Below, piece after piece: positions 51,710 through 60,686 of a DNA stretch of 64,000 nt; the first letter of the stretch is position 1, and the number at the start of each line of letters is the position of its first letter. Under the pieces are notes generated by a model. It did not search any database. It was not told the origin of the DNA and saw nothing but the letters and a program-made list of their open reading frames with translations. The position numbers and the translations under genes are program-made. The stretch spans positions 36,429 through 100,428 of the forward strand of contig JBQDFP010000007.1 of the NCBI GenBank assembly GCA_052085365.1, read 5' to 3'. Source of the stretch: Canibacter sp052085365 (GTDB taxonomy: Bacteria > Actinomycetota > Actinomycetes > Actinomycetales > Microbacteriaceae).

Positions 51710-53362
51710 GTGCGTCTAGTTAATGATTCACAAGCTATTCAGGATGAATTCAAGTTTGATCCGAATGAGCGACTGCTTTTCTCGAATATTCGGCGAGATT
51801 CGAGCAAGATTGTGAAACCTATCATCGCCAATGTCAATCAAGAAAAGTTCTTGTTGGTTCGCGCGCAAGAAACTGCGAGTGTGTTGTTCTCTGACGTACC
51901 AGCTTCGCGAATTAAGTTTCATTCGCCCTGGATCACCTTCGACCGAGCGCTCGTAGGCGAGTACGACGTCGCAGAAAATCTTGGAGCGCTTGTTGCATCC
52001 CTTGCGGGTGATGAAGAAGTTGTTCTTGCGCCGGGTATCGCGCTTACTCATCAGCAAGAGATCAAAAAGCGAGTTTCTACTAAGGTCGAGATTGATGCAC
52101 GTGACACTGCGCCTGTGGTGGTCTACGAAGTGACAGAAAAGTCAGTGCTTGCGAAGTTTAAGGCGTGGCGTTCAGAAGGTGTTTCCTACACATCAAAGAT
52201 TGTCGCAAACTTCACGGGACTCGACGGTATCGAAACCTACTTTACCGATGAAGTAGACACTCGCTTCACTGCGCTGGCTCAGGCCGCCGATGAACTGGGC
52301 GTATCAGGACTGTACATTTCAGCTCCACCGAACTTCTCTGAGGTTACCGGTGTGAGTGCGACCGACAAGTTGGGCGCACTGTGGGTGCCGGGCTCCGGCA
52401 AGGTGTACATCATCGCCGATGGTGATGAATATGGTGTGAATGGGCTCCCGAGCCGGCAATTTTCGTCGCGCGCAACTGCTATTGAAGCGTTGCTTTCTGG
52501 CAAAAAAGTGGGAGTTGAAGAAGAGTGGATTAGTGCTTCACTTGCGGAAACCTTCGTACAAGGTGGACTTGAACTTGTGAGTGCCTCAAGCGCGCTGGGA
52601 TCGTGGCGAGATCTGCGGGATGTCGAAGACCTGCCGTTCCAGGTTATTGCTGCTCGCGCGAGTACTTTTGCGATCGAGCGGGCACTTACTCTCCTAAACG
52701 AAAAGCTTGAAAACGATGGCAGCAGCACAGAGTCGCAACTCTATGCGGACTATCTCGAAGGCATACACCTCTTCAGGTTTGAACATAAAGTTCCCTTTGG
52801 GATAGAACCATATTTTGTGAATCTGCACGCATCAGATCGCACGCTGTACCCAACTACGCCTACAGACGCTTTAATTACTAAGAAGAGTGGCTGTGTGGAG
52901 CTTGACTCTGGTGTGAAAGTCACTGCAGACGGTGTAGTACTTGGTACTTCCGATATGGGGCGCTCGCTCCCCATCTCCGATGGAGCGCAACTAGCGTATG
53001 ACACTCTCACTCGCGTGATTCGTGAGAAAATCATACCTTCCATTCGACCCGGTGTAGTCATGGAAGATGTGCACGCTCAAGCCCTGGACTCGCTCACTGA
53101 CGTACGTGGAGACCTGGAGACAGCTGGGGTGTTGAACCAGGACACTGACTTTGTGACTTGGTACCTTAAGCGCAACGTCGGTCACCTCATGGGTAAGCAA
53201 GAGTCGTTCGCCAATGAACTGCGCCCGGGGTATAGGCACGTGCTTCGGGTCGGCGACTACGGTGCCGCGGAAACACCGTGGCGTTTTGGAACCATCGGTA
53301 TCAGCACGGAGGATCTCTGGTTTATCGGTGAAGACCGCACCTTTACTCTCACCCTGAGCTAG
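51710..53362 (+). CDS. divergent M24/creatinase-fold enzyme with degenerate metal site
   Basis: 550 residues from GTG 51710; AAGGAG (51698-51703) lies six bases before it and inside the longer frame from ATG 51695, so the GTG is preferred. The C-terminal ~160 residues follow the pita-bread fold of M24 peptidases (VELDSG with D399, TSDMGRSL with D415, RNVGHLMG with H492, GISTEDLWF with E534). The Asp-Asp spacing is five residues too long and the usual PG-x5-E-P site reads PGYRHVLRVG, with Arg at the Glu position. The middle region (about 180-330) resembles a creatinase N-terminal domain (AADELGVSGLYISAPPNFSEVTG), and the first 170 residues may be a second, decayed copy. Creatinase and ectoine hydrolase use this fold for C-N hydrolysis. 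Cotranscribed with the transporter, it probably acts on the imported compound. Confidence 0.75.
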   Translation: MRLVNDSQAIQDEFKFDPNERLLFSNIRRDSSKIVKPIIANVNQEKFLLVRAQETASVLFSDVPASRIKFHSPWITFDRALVGEYDVAENLGALVASLAGDEEVVLAPGIALTHQQEIKKRVSTKVEIDARDTAPVVVYEVTEKSVLAKFKAWRSEGVSYTSKIVANFTGLDGIETYFTDEVDTRFTALAQAADELGVSGLYISAPPNFSEVTGVSATDKLGALWVPGSGKVYIIADGDEYGVNGLPSRQFSSRATAIEALLSGKKVGVEEEWISASLAETFVQGGLELVSASSALGSWRDLRDVEDLPFQVIAARASTFAIERALTLLNEKLENDGSSTESQLYADYLEGIHLFRFEHKVPFGIEPYFVNLHASDRTLYPTTPTDALITKKSGCVELDSGVKVTADGVVLGTSDMGRSLPISDGAQLAYDTLTRVIREKIIPSIRPGVVMEDVHAQALDSLTDVRGDLETAGVLNQDTDFVTWYLKRNVGHLMGKQESFANELRPGYRHVLRVGDYGAAETPWRFGTIGISTEDLWFIGEDRTFTLTLS

Positions 53363-53374
53363 TTCAATTTATAG

Positions 53375-53418
53375 AGTCGGCCGGTGATCTTGCGAAGTGA
53401 AAATACCGGCCGACTTTT
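53375..53418 (+). terminator. Rho-independent terminator after the M24-like gene
   Basis: AGTCGGCCGGT (53375-53385) pairs perfectly with ACCGGCCGACT (53405-53415), followed by TTTT. It closes the transporter operon. Confidence 0.85.
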
Positions 53419-53505
53419 CCGCCTGTATATATAGCGATTGCCATACGCTTAAGTTAGGTATTCTTAGCGTCAACGGAGACGATGGAATCCCTAGAAGGAG
53501 GCACT

Positions 53506-54435
53506 GTGTTTACTTTTGTGCAGCTGAAGAGTTTCATCGTTGTTGCCGAAGAACTGCATTTTGGCCGCGCAGCTGATCGCTTGCAAATGACGCAGCCGCC
53601 ACTCAGCCGGCAAATCCGAAAGCTTGAAGATGAAGTTGGGTTCAATCTTTTTGATCGGTCGAAACGCGCAGTTGCGTTGACGGCTGCTGGCGAATCATTT
53701 CTGAAAGAAGCGAGGAAGCTCCTCTCCCTTGCTGAAAAATCGAAGGACGTCGCGCAGCGTATCGCCGAGGGTCAGGGCGGCTCGGTCTCAGTTAGTTTGA
53801 CCGCGATGGGGATTCTTGCGTTACTTCCAATACTGATAGACGAGATCGAGGAACATGCCCCTGAGCTCACGCTCGAAATACATGAGATGGTCTCGCGAGA
53901 CCAGATTGTCTCGGTGCTCAACGGCGAGGTAGATGTTGGCGTAGTGAGAATTCCTCCTGAGCATGAAGAACTCGAAAGTGTTCTGGTGCATTCCGAGCGG
54001 CTCTTCGCTGCGGTGAGTAGTAAGCATCGACTCGGAGTGTCGCAGGCCCCGCTTCGAGTGCCGAGCCTGGCTGGTGAGCCGTTTATTCGCTATCACCCGG
54101 TCCAGGCAGGCTTTTTCCACGACCTCACACGTTCAGTGTTGCGTGACACATCGGTCAAAGTGCAACAACAAGTCACTCAGGTTCACAGTATGATTTCACT
54201 CGTGGCCACCAACCATGGGTTGGCGTTTGTTCCTGAATCTGCAACCCACCTGCAGATGTCCGGTGTGGTCTACCGGCCCATTCAGGGGCATCAAGAAAAA
54301 ATTGTTCCGCTTTACGCTGTCTGGCGACGAGACAATATGAACCCTGCGTTCAGGGTCGTGATTAAACGACTGTACAGCTTGCACAAGCGTGGCATTACAC
54401 GGCGTTTGCCTCGCCAAGCTCCAAACTCGGAGTAG
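53506..54435 (+). CDS. LysR family transcriptional regulator
   Basis: 309 residues from GTG 53506; AGAAGGAGG (53493-53501) precedes it and lies inside the longer frame from 53482. HTH domain: QLKSFIVVAEELHFGRAADRLQMTQPPLSRQIRKLEDEVGFNLFDRSKRAVALTAAG. The effector domain follows (GEVDVGVVRIPPEHEEL, RYHPVQAGFFHDLTRS). The early HFGRAADRLQMTQPPLSRQI string is the CatR/BenM-like subgroup that controls aromatic and organic-acid catabolism. It likely activates the transporter operon upstream, with the promoter at about 48700-48927. Confidence 0.92.
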   Translation: MFTFVQLKSFIVVAEELHFGRAADRLQMTQPPLSRQIRKLEDEVGFNLFDRSKRAVALTAAGESFLKEARKLLSLAEKSKDVAQRIAEGQGGSVSVSLTAMGILALLPILIDEIEEHAPELTLEIHEMVSRDQIVSVLNGEVDVGVVRIPPEHEELESVLVHSERLFAAVSSKHRLGVSQAPLRVPSLAGEPFIRYHPVQAGFFHDLTRSVLRDTSVKVQQQVTQVHSMISLVATNHGLAFVPESATHLQMSGVVYRPIQGHQEKIVPLYAVWRRDNMNPAFRVVIKRLYSLHKRGITRRLPRQAPNSE

Positions 54436-54438
54436 CCA

Positions 54439-55677
54439 TCACTTGACCAGACGTGTTTTACGTCCGTGCATGAACCAGTAGTACATGACCATAATGAGCG
54501 CGACCCCCGCCAGGGTGAGATACATCGTTGAGAAGTTCACAAACGACAGCAGTACACCGAGTAGGATCGGGCCGATTCCGGTACCAAGGTCAAGCATGAG
54601 GTAAAAGGTTGCAGTTGCGACACCGATTTCTCGAGGTTTAACCAGTTTGATTGAGATGGCCTGCAGCACCGACATGAGCGCACCAAAGCCGAGCGCTAAG
54701 AGCGCGGCGGATACCAATACCCCAATATTTGACGGCCACAACCCCAGCACCGTCATTGACAGTGCGAGACAGATAATCAGCGGATACACCATCGGGTTAT
54801 CGCCTAGACGGTCATGCCAAGGACCGACAATGAAACGTGAAATCAGCAACACGACGGCGTACACAATGAAGAATGTACTGGCGACTAGCGTGTTTACACC
54901 CTGTTCTTGCATGTAGCCGTTGAGGTAGGTGAGCACACCCGAGTACATGAAACCGGCCAGGAACATCACACTTGAAATTGGTAGTGCCGCCGTTGAAATG
55001 ATTGTGCTCCAGAATGATGGACGCTTGAGCAGCACACTTGCCGTTGCGGGCGGTGGTGGCGGAATACGCAGTGTGAGGCCAATAATGAGGCCGATGACTG
55101 AGAAAAATGTGGCGGTCGCAAACAGCCAATTGTGACCGAACATCGCCATGATCTGGAATGACAGCATGGGACCGATTGCTGCCGCAACTGTTGTCGACGT
55201 GCCAAACCAACCCGTCCCCTCAGATCTGCGCAAGGGTGGGATAAAACTTTGTGAAGCGGCCGTGGCGACGGTGCTGCCGAGCCCAAATCCAAGCCCATGA
55301 ATAATGCGGACGATCAGTAAGATCGCAATGTTATCGGCGACGAAATATAAGCCAGAAAAGATGAGAAAGAGTACGAGCGAACCAACGAGAACGCGGCGTC
55401 GACCTAAATATTTCATGGCTAGACCCGTGAAGGCACGAGCCATCACTGCACCGACAACGAACGCGCTCGCCGCAAAGCCAGACATTGCGTCTGAGACGTG
55501 AAACCTGATGATCGCGTACTGAGCCATCGCGGTCATGAGCAGGTAGAAAACAATAGAGAACGAGAAGTTGGTCAGCATGGCAATGACGAAGTCCTTGCTC
55601 CACAGCTTTTCGGGATGTCCGAAAGCACCTGACCGATCTTGCACGAACGAACCTGCCTTCTCTATATGGAATGTCAA
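54439..55677 (-). CDS. MFS transporter (YhhS/YfcJ-like)
   Basis: 412 residues, about 12 hydrophobic segments. SIVFYLLMTAMAQYAIIRFHVSDAMSGFAASAFVVGAVMARAFTGLAMKYLGRRRVLVGS holds the first MFS signature loop, and IIHGLGFGLGSTVATAASQSFIPPLRRSEGTGWFG is typical of the YhhS/Bmr3-like drug or sugar efflux group. It runs convergent to the LysR gene, 3 bases from its stop, so the two share a 3' region. Substrate unknown. Confidence 0.88.
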   Translation of the reverse strand: MTFHIEKAGSFVQDRSGAFGHPEKLWSKDFVIAMLTNFSFSIVFYLLMTAMAQYAIIRFHVSDAMSGFAASAFVVGAVMARAFTGLAMKYLGRRRVLVGSLVLFLIFSGLYFVADNIAILLIVRIIHGLGFGLGSTVATAASQSFIPPLRRSEGTGWFGTSTTVAAAIGPMLSFQIMAMFGHNWLFATATFFSVIGLIIGLTLRIPPPPPATASVLLKRPSFWSTIISTAALPISSVMFLAGFMYSGVLTYLNGYMQEQGVNTLVASTFFIVYAVVLLISRFIVGPWHDRLGDNPMVYPLIICLALSMTVLGLWPSNIGVLVSAALLALGFGALMSVLQAISIKLVKPREIGVATATFYLMLDLGTGIGPILLGVLLSFVNFSTMYLTLAGVALIMVMYYWFMHGRKTRLVK

Positions 55678-55745
55678 TACACAACGAATAACTGATGGTG
55701 GTAGTCATCCGTGGGACCCATACAGGGTATACCCGTTGCCTCTGT

Positions 55746-56141
55746 CTAGAGACCAGCGAGTAATAGGCAGAGCCCAAGGTTTATTGCGAGGGCAGCGCAG
55801 CCGTAGAGCGGGATGGGCCATGCGATCTGCTTGCGGCGAAAACGCTTCACACTCCACCACAGCGTGGCGGCGCAAATAATGAATGGTCCCATCACCCCAA
55901 CGAACAGCAGCAATGACAGGTAGTAGTCGACACTTGAAGTGGTTTGCCCGCCCATGCCGATAAACCTTCCAAAGAAAGCGGCAACCCAGGCAGCGAGTAC
56001 ATGCAGAACAGAAGTGGTGAGTAACAGGTCGCGTTCTCGCGGTGTCCGTCGGCGTTCAGGATGCGACTCTGGAAACAGGTCTCGCCAGCGGAACCCGATC
56101 GGCTGATCAGGGTCTTCTGCGGCAGGACGATTGGTCGACAT
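55746..56141 (-). CDS. small membrane protein, unknown function
   Basis: 131 residues. A Pro/Arg/Glu-rich cytoplasmic N-terminus (ESHPERRRTPRERD) precedes three hydrophobic segments (about 41-62, 73-96, 108-130), with a basic KRFRRKQ loop before the last. It is 18 bases downstream of the hydrolase gene on the same strand and probably cotranscribed. Function not recognised. Confidence 0.65.
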   Translation of the reverse strand: MSTNRPAAEDPDQPIGFRWRDLFPESHPERRRTPRERDLLLTTSVLHVLAAWVAAFFGRFIGMGGQTTSSVDYYLSLLLFVGVMGPFIICAATLWWSVKRFRRKQIAWPIPLYGCAALAINLGLCLLLAGL

Positions 56142-56159
56142 ACCGTCAGAATAGTCCCG

Positions 56160-57260
56160 TTACATGATGGTTGCCCAGGCACGGACCCAACGCTCGAGCC
56201 TCAAATACGCCTCGTTTCGAGCCTCGCGCCGCGACAGGAGCACATCGTGCAGGGCGCCGTCAATACGGTCGATTGTGATCGATTCGGCGAGTTTTGTTGC
56301 CGCAAGCACAACGGATTCTACGTCGAGCACCGTGTCAGTGCGGGTCAGTTCGTCAGACCAGCGCACTGGTGTCATTGAGTGTTGTGAAAGCAGCACCTGC
56401 ACCGGGCACGAAATACTGAGACCTTCGCTGACCTGTTTGTGTCCTTCGAAAATCGCACGCAACCATGCTGCATGAACCGGTTGACTGCGTGCAGGCCGCC
56501 ACCGCTCATCTATTTCGTAGTGATCTTCAGGGTCTGCGCATACCGCCTGTGCTTTTGCGTAGTAACCGTAGTCCAGTGGTGGGGCTGTATGGAGTGGGTT
56601 AATGACAGACTGCAGCTGCACCACCGTTGTGAGTGCAGCACGGAACGCCGCACTTTCAACCTGGAGAGCAAGCCACGGTGAATTCAATACGAGGGCGTGT
56701 GCCCGTCCCGGATTCCGGTGCGCCCAGAGACTCAAAATCAGTCCGCCCGTTGAGTGGCCGAACAAGATCAGCTTGCGAGGACCTCGAGCAGAATCGGCCA
56801 TAACCTTGAGGGCTATTTCGATTTCTTCGTCGTAGTCTTCAAGATTCGTAATGTACCCGGGGGTTTGGTTCTTTCGGAGGCTGCGACCGTATTTACGTAG
56901 ATCCAGCGCAAAAAATCTCGCACCAAGGTTGGTATAGAAGTTTGCGAGACGGGTTTGAAAGAAGTAGTCAGACCAGCCATGCACGTACAGCACATCGACG
57001 TGTTCAAGCAGCCGGGGTTCACTCCAAACACGGTGTAACCAGGTTCTGTGCTGGGGAAGACGGCGTACCAGTGTCGCCACAAGCGGGCCTTCGTCGTCGG
57101 AACCGAGGGGGAGGGTGCGCTGCTGAAAACCTTCGCCGAGGACGTCGTCGACCCAGTCACTGTCTGCAAGAGTTACTGGGTCTCGTCCTGCTTCTGACGC
57201 CGTGCTTTTGTGCGTGGCCGGTTCAGTGCTGTGCTCGCGCTTGCGTGCATCCTCGGTCAT
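56160..57260 (-). CDS. alpha/beta hydrolase, lysophospholipase-like
   Basis: 366 residues from ATG 57260 (57275 is an alternative). The serine-hydrolase core has VDVLYVHGWSDYFFQTRLANFYTNLGARFFALDLRKYGRSLR, the nucleophile elbow ILFGHSTGGLILSLWAHRN and a late His in IDGALHDVLLSR. No signal peptide. Hydrolase_4/serine aminopeptidase S33 group, acting on lysophospholipids or monoacylglycerols in well-studied members. The extended 60-residue N-terminus is specific to this protein. Confidence 0.87.
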   Translation of the reverse strand: MTEDARKREHSTEPATHKSTASEAGRDPVTLADSDWVDDVLGEGFQQRTLPLGSDDEGPLVATLVRRLPQHRTWLHRVWSEPRLLEHVDVLYVHGWSDYFFQTRLANFYTNLGARFFALDLRKYGRSLRKNQTPGYITNLEDYDEEIEIALKVMADSARGPRKLILFGHSTGGLILSLWAHRNPGRAHALVLNSPWLALQVESAAFRAALTTVVQLQSVINPLHTAPPLDYGYYAKAQAVCADPEDHYEIDERWRPARSQPVHAAWLRAIFEGHKQVSEGLSISCPVQVLLSQHSMTPVRWSDELTRTDTVLDVESVVLAATKLAESITIDRIDGALHDVLLSRREARNEAYLRLERWVRAWATIM

Positions 57261-57368
57261 ATATTCAGTATGCACTGCCGGGATACCTCTGGCGACAATT
57301 CTTCATTCGCATTGAACGATTTCGGAGCTCATGTGGCGGCTGCCTCTGAGATATGAAAAGCTGGATCG

Positions 57369-57404
57369 TGACCTGTTCGTTACATTCTTGACCTGTTCGT
57401 TACA
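57369..57404. repeat. tandem 16-bp direct repeat upstream of the acyltransferase gene
   Basis: TGACCTGTTCGTTACA occurs at 57369-57384 and again at 57389-57404, a 20-base period, that is two helical turns. It lies about 45 bases before the preferred start and between divergent genes. Two sites on one helix face suggest cooperative binding by a regulator. Confidence 0.6.
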
Positions 57405-57447
57405 CTTCCGAAATAGATTGAGCCCAGACCCGTTGAACACTGACAAT

Positions 57448-58590
57448 GTGAAACACCAGACAAGAAGCGATGCGCTCGCGCGCGGCACCTCCACAGCGAA
57501 GCCGCGCATCGCTATGTGGGATAACGCGCGCATGATCATCATTTTTCTCGTGGTCATCGGCCACATGATGACCACGACCCGCATGAACGGAACCCCCGTC
57601 TACGGCCTGTACGTCTTCATGTACTTCTTCCACATGCCAGCAATTATTTTGCTGTCCGGCGTGTTCATGAAAATTGATGTGACTCGAAAGTCAGTGCGTG
57701 GTGTCGTACAACTTCTCGTCACCTGGGGCCTGTGGGAAATCTTATGGATCGGCATTCGTGCACTTCAAGGTCGAGAAGCATTCAGTGACGAGTTTCTCGT
57801 GAAAAGTTCGTGGTCGTTGTGGTTCTTGTTTAGCCTTGCAACGATGCGACTGCTGCTGCCCATGCTTGCCCGCATGAAATACCCGGTCACGATTTCAATC
57901 GCTATTGGACTGCTTTCAGGGTTGAGTCCCCACATCGGAACCGAATTTTCGGTGTCACGGACGCTCGCGTTTTTACCGTTCTTCGTGGTTGGGTGGGCCG
58001 GAAAAGACCGTGGCTGGTTTACACGCGAAAGTTTCTTGCACCCGAGCCACGCAAAAAAAGCCTTAGCAGCGGGGGTCGGCCTCGTGATTCTTGCCCTGAC
58101 GATGATCCCGTCACTGCGCGAATATTGGCGCGTCGACAAATGGCTGTTGTGGAACGACGGGTATCAGCCGCTGCTTGAGAAAGCAGGGGTCGGTGACCCC
58201 GGGGACGCCTTCACCATGCTGCCAGGGACTCACGTTGAAACGGCCGTGCGTGGACTTCTGGTTGCGATGTTCTTGGTCGCAATTGCGTGGATCCTGGTGT
58301 GGGTGGTGTTGACTTTGACGCCGCGAAAAGAATACTGGTTCACTGTATGGGGTTCACGCACTCTCTACGTCTACCTGTTACACGGACCGATTGTTCAAGT
58401 GCTGCGGCGTACCGGTGTGATCGAATATATAGGTGACTGGGGGGTCATCGGCACTGCCACAATCATCGCTATTGGGTTTGTGACGGCAGCGATTTTGTCG
58501 ACAAAGTTTGTGTCGAAGATATTCAAGCCGATAATTGAGCCGAACGTCGATTGGCTAGTGAGACCCGAACCGAGTAAATCGGCTGCGTAA
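57448..58590 (+). CDS. membrane acyltransferase family 3 (fucose 4-O-acetylase-like)
   Basis: 380 residues from GTG 57448; the open frame reaches back to 57331 but includes the direct repeat and no ribosome site. RIAMWDNARMIIIFLVVIGHMM carries the catalytic-site His region of acyltransferase-3 proteins, followed by about ten hydrophobic segments, e.g. YGLYVFMYFFHMPAIILLSGVF and TLYVYLLHGPIVQVLRR. Members O-acetylate sugars or other surface polymers using acetyl donors across the membrane. Substrate unknown. It is convergent with the secreted-protein gene, sharing a strong hairpin. Confidence 0.83.
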   Translation: MKHQTRSDALARGTSTAKPRIAMWDNARMIIIFLVVIGHMMTTTRMNGTPVYGLYVFMYFFHMPAIILLSGVFMKIDVTRKSVRGVVQLLVTWGLWEILWIGIRALQGREAFSDEFLVKSSWSLWFLFSLATMRLLLPMLARMKYPVTISIAIGLLSGLSPHIGTEFSVSRTLAFLPFFVVGWAGKDRGWFTRESFLHPSHAKKALAAGVGLVILALTMIPSLREYWRVDKWLLWNDGYQPLLEKAGVGDPGDAFTMLPGTHVETAVRGLLVAMFLVAIAWILVWVVLTLTPRKEYWFTVWGSRTLYVYLLHGPIVQVLRRTGVIEYIGDWGVIGTATIIAIGFVTAAILSTKFVSKIFKPIIEPNVDWLVRPEPSKSAA

Positions 58591-58593
58591 ACA

Positions 58594-58643
58594 AGAGAGT
58601 GCTCTGGTCACGATCTCGGCAGATCGTGACCAGAGCACTCTCT
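58594..58643. terminator. bidirectional terminator with 23-bp perfect stem
   Basis: AGAGAGTGCTCTGGTCACGA... (58594-58616) pairs perfectly with 58621-58643 over 23 bases around a CGGC tetraloop. It lies four bases after the acyltransferase stop and 34 bases from the convergent secreted-protein stop. Confidence 0.88.
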
Positions 58644-58677
58644 ATACGTATTGAATGGTTCGAACGATGCGCTTGGT

Positions 58678-58941
58678 TTATGCGATTGCGCGGTAGTGGA
58701 AGTAGTAGCCCTTCGCAGTGAAGCCACCCTGCTTCGGATAGTAGGTGCAACCCTGGCTGATCTTAGTCCAGGATGAAATGTAGGCGCGTTTTGCAGTCTC
58801 ACACTGAGACTTTGTCGTGAACGGGCCTACGTTGTAGTTGGGAGTCAGCGCTTGAGCGGTTCCTGTGCCAGTGAGCGCCAGTGCTCCGGTCACCATGACT
58901 CCGGTAAAAATTGCAGCTAGTTTCTTTCTCCATGTAGTCAT
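58678..58941 (-). CDS. small secreted protein with one cysteine pair
   Basis: 87 residues from ATG 58941 (58959 possible). TTWRKKLAAIF then a hydrophobic stretch ending TAQA is a Sec signal peptide with predicted cut at about residue 31. The mature part is about 56 residues: LTPNYNVGPFTTKSQCETAKRAY, then GCTYYPKQGG and KGYYFHYRAIA. The two cysteines could form a disulfide. The pattern GPF-T-C-R...C...GYYF is met in small secreted actinobacterial proteins of unknown role. It is a single gene with a strong shared terminator. Confidence 0.72.
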   Translation of the reverse strand: MTTWRKKLAAIFTGVMVTGALALTGTGTAQALTPNYNVGPFTTKSQCETAKRAYISSWTKISQGCTYYPKQGGFTAKGYYFHYRAIA

Positions 58942-59052
58942 GTCGCGACCGTAACACACTCGTTTTGATGATTTCCACGCCTTGACAGCTGCGAGAAGTC
59001 GCGCGATCCGCGCAGCTACGCTGATCGCGAAGGGTACGATTCTTTTCCTGAA

Positions 59053-59571
59053 TTAATTCCCAGCTTCGCGGTATTCCTGAGCAAGCTCCTGGTAGGTGAA
59101 GGCGTTTGTGCGAACTCGTTCAGCCATATCTTCCTTCATTTTTCCGCGGTTCTTTGTAGGCACCCCAGCTACTAGATGTTGCGGATCCACAACCTGCCCC
59201 TCGAGCACGAGCGCCCCTGCCGCAACGAAGGCGCCAGCACCGATCACAGAATTATTGAGCAGCTTCGCTCCCATGCCGATCAAGCAGCCCTCACCCACTG
59301 TGGTGCCATGCAAGAGCGCGAGATGGCCCACGCCGACGTTCTCACCAATGACTGTAGGAATTCCCTCGTCCGTGTGAACCACGACGTTGTCCTGCAGGTT
59401 GCTGCCCGCGCCGAGATCAATACGGTCACGGTCACCACGAAGAACAGCCCCGAACCACACGCTTGCGTCCGGTCCGATGTGTACGTCGCCGATAATGGTT
59501 GCGTTCGGTGCGATCCACGCCGTTGGATGTATTTCTGGTTCTTTACCTTCAAACGGAATGATGAGTGCCAT
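59053..59571 (-). CDS. gamma-carbonic-anhydrase-like hexapeptide-repeat protein
   Basis: 172 residues from ATG 59571. Left-handed beta-helix repeats start at about residue 20 (HPTAWIAPNATIIGDVHIGPDASVWFGAVLRGDRDRIDLGAGSNLQDNVVVHTDEG). The three zinc-ligand histidines of the CamH/YrdA group are present: VVVHTD (H66) and VGHLALLHGT (H83, H88). Trimeric metal-binding enzyme, carbonic anhydrase or metal-dependent acyl carrier. The longer open frame upstream is rejected. No close operon partner. Confidence 0.9.
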   Translation of the reverse strand: MALIIPFEGKEPEIHPTAWIAPNATIIGDVHIGPDASVWFGAVLRGDRDRIDLGAGSNLQDNVVVHTDEGIPTVIGENVGVGHLALLHGTTVGEGCLIGMGAKLLNNSVIGAGAFVAAGALVLEGQVVDPQHLVAGVPTKNRGKMKEDMAERVRTNAFTYQELAQEYREAGN

Positions 59572-59626
59572 GGATTCAGGATACGCCGAATCGAAATGGG
59601 CAGCCATCGGTGCGGCGAAAGCCTCC

Positions 59627-60649
59627 TTAGAGCGTTCGAGCCGGACGCAGCGGAAGCTCACACGCGGTATACACCTCATCGATACGGGCGGCGACTCTGC
59701 GTGACCGCGCGAGCCCTGCTTCTGAACGATCGCTGTCTCGAACCAGTTTGCGCATAGCGAGAAGCTGATAGTAATACGAGGTCTCAAGCCCGAGATATTC
59801 GACGTGCTCTGTACCGTTCCGTCTCGTGATGATCCGGTCATCTTCGAAAGGACGCACGAATCCCGGAGCAATCAGGGTTCCGTTTTTGCATTCAGCCTGA
59901 AGACGAAAGTCGAACCGATCATTCAGCATGCTCGTGTGTAGGTGCACCGGAATACTCCCAATTTTGTACTCGGCGCGCACAGTCGCCTCGACGCGGTCAT
60001 CTGCGTGGAACGGGTCAAAATCAGCATTGAGTAGCGTCGCTTTTTCACCGAGCAAGTCTGCAAGGGTGTCGACTGCATGGAGCCCATAGCAGCCGACATC
60101 CATCAGCGCGCCGCCTGAGAGGTCGAAGCTCCAGCGAGGGTCTGAATCTGGTGGCGTAGGGGAATCCATCTGTATCGTGAGCTCTTGCACTGCTCCGAAT
60201 TCTCCGGAGCCGAGAAGCTCTAGGAACCGTCGCATAACCGGGTGGTGCACCTGATGGAACGCCTCCCACACCCACCCTTGAGACTTCCGTAGATGTTCTA
60301 CGACATGATCGAATTCAGCGAGGTTTGACGCGAAGGGTTTCTCGAGCAGCACGTTTCGTCCAGCTTCGAGCGCCCGAATCGTCCACTCGGCGTGCAGTGC
60401 GTTGGGGAGGCCGATGTACAGCAGATCGATTGAGTCATCTGCGATGAGATCTTCGTAACTCTTGTGGGCCCGTTCATACCCGTATCGTTCAGCGAATTCA
60501 GCCGCACGTTTCGGGTCGCGTGCCGCCACCGCCGCGAGAATGTCGCCGGTTCGCGATGAAGCATCTGTGATCGCAAGCTCAGCGATCCGTGATGCTCCGA
60601 GCACACCGATTCGTAGCGGAGCATAGTCGTTCACACTGGTGGCATCCAT
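59627..60649 (-). CDS. Gfo/Idh/MocA family oxidoreductase
   Basis: 340 residues after AGGAGGGAAA. The N-terminal NAD(P) fold reads LRIGVLGASRIAELAITDA, and LLEKPFASNLAEFDH holds the catalytic EKP motif, with SGGALMDVGCYGLHAVDTLADLLG further on (H/G/D conserved in the substrate site). These enzymes oxidise sugar or polyol hydroxyls such as those of inositol or glucose derivatives. It follows the sugar-binding lipoprotein gene on the same strand after 37 bases and probably shares its promoter. Confidence 0.92.
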   Translation of the reverse strand: MDATSVNDYAPLRIGVLGASRIAELAITDASSRTGDILAAVAARDPKRAAEFAERYGYERAHKSYEDLIADDSIDLLYIGLPNALHAEWTIRALEAGRNVLLEKPFASNLAEFDHVVEHLRKSQGWVWEAFHQVHHPVMRRFLELLGSGEFGAVQELTIQMDSPTPPDSDPRWSFDLSGGALMDVGCYGLHAVDTLADLLGEKATLLNADFDPFHADDRVEATVRAEYKIGSIPVHLHTSMLNDRFDFRLQAECKNGTLIAPGFVRPFEDDRIITRRNGTEHVEYLGLETSYYYQLLAMRKLVRDSDRSEAGLARSRRVAARIDEVYTACELPLRPARTL

Positions 60650-60686
60650 GTCGTTTCCCTCCTAGGAAAGTCCCCACTAGTAGTGG

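Noticed and set aside
59572..59871. 100-residue N-terminal extension of the gamma-carbonic-anhydrase-like frame
   Set aside because: The beta-helix proteins begin at the equivalent of ATG 59571, and the extension overlaps the preceding oxidoreductase gene.
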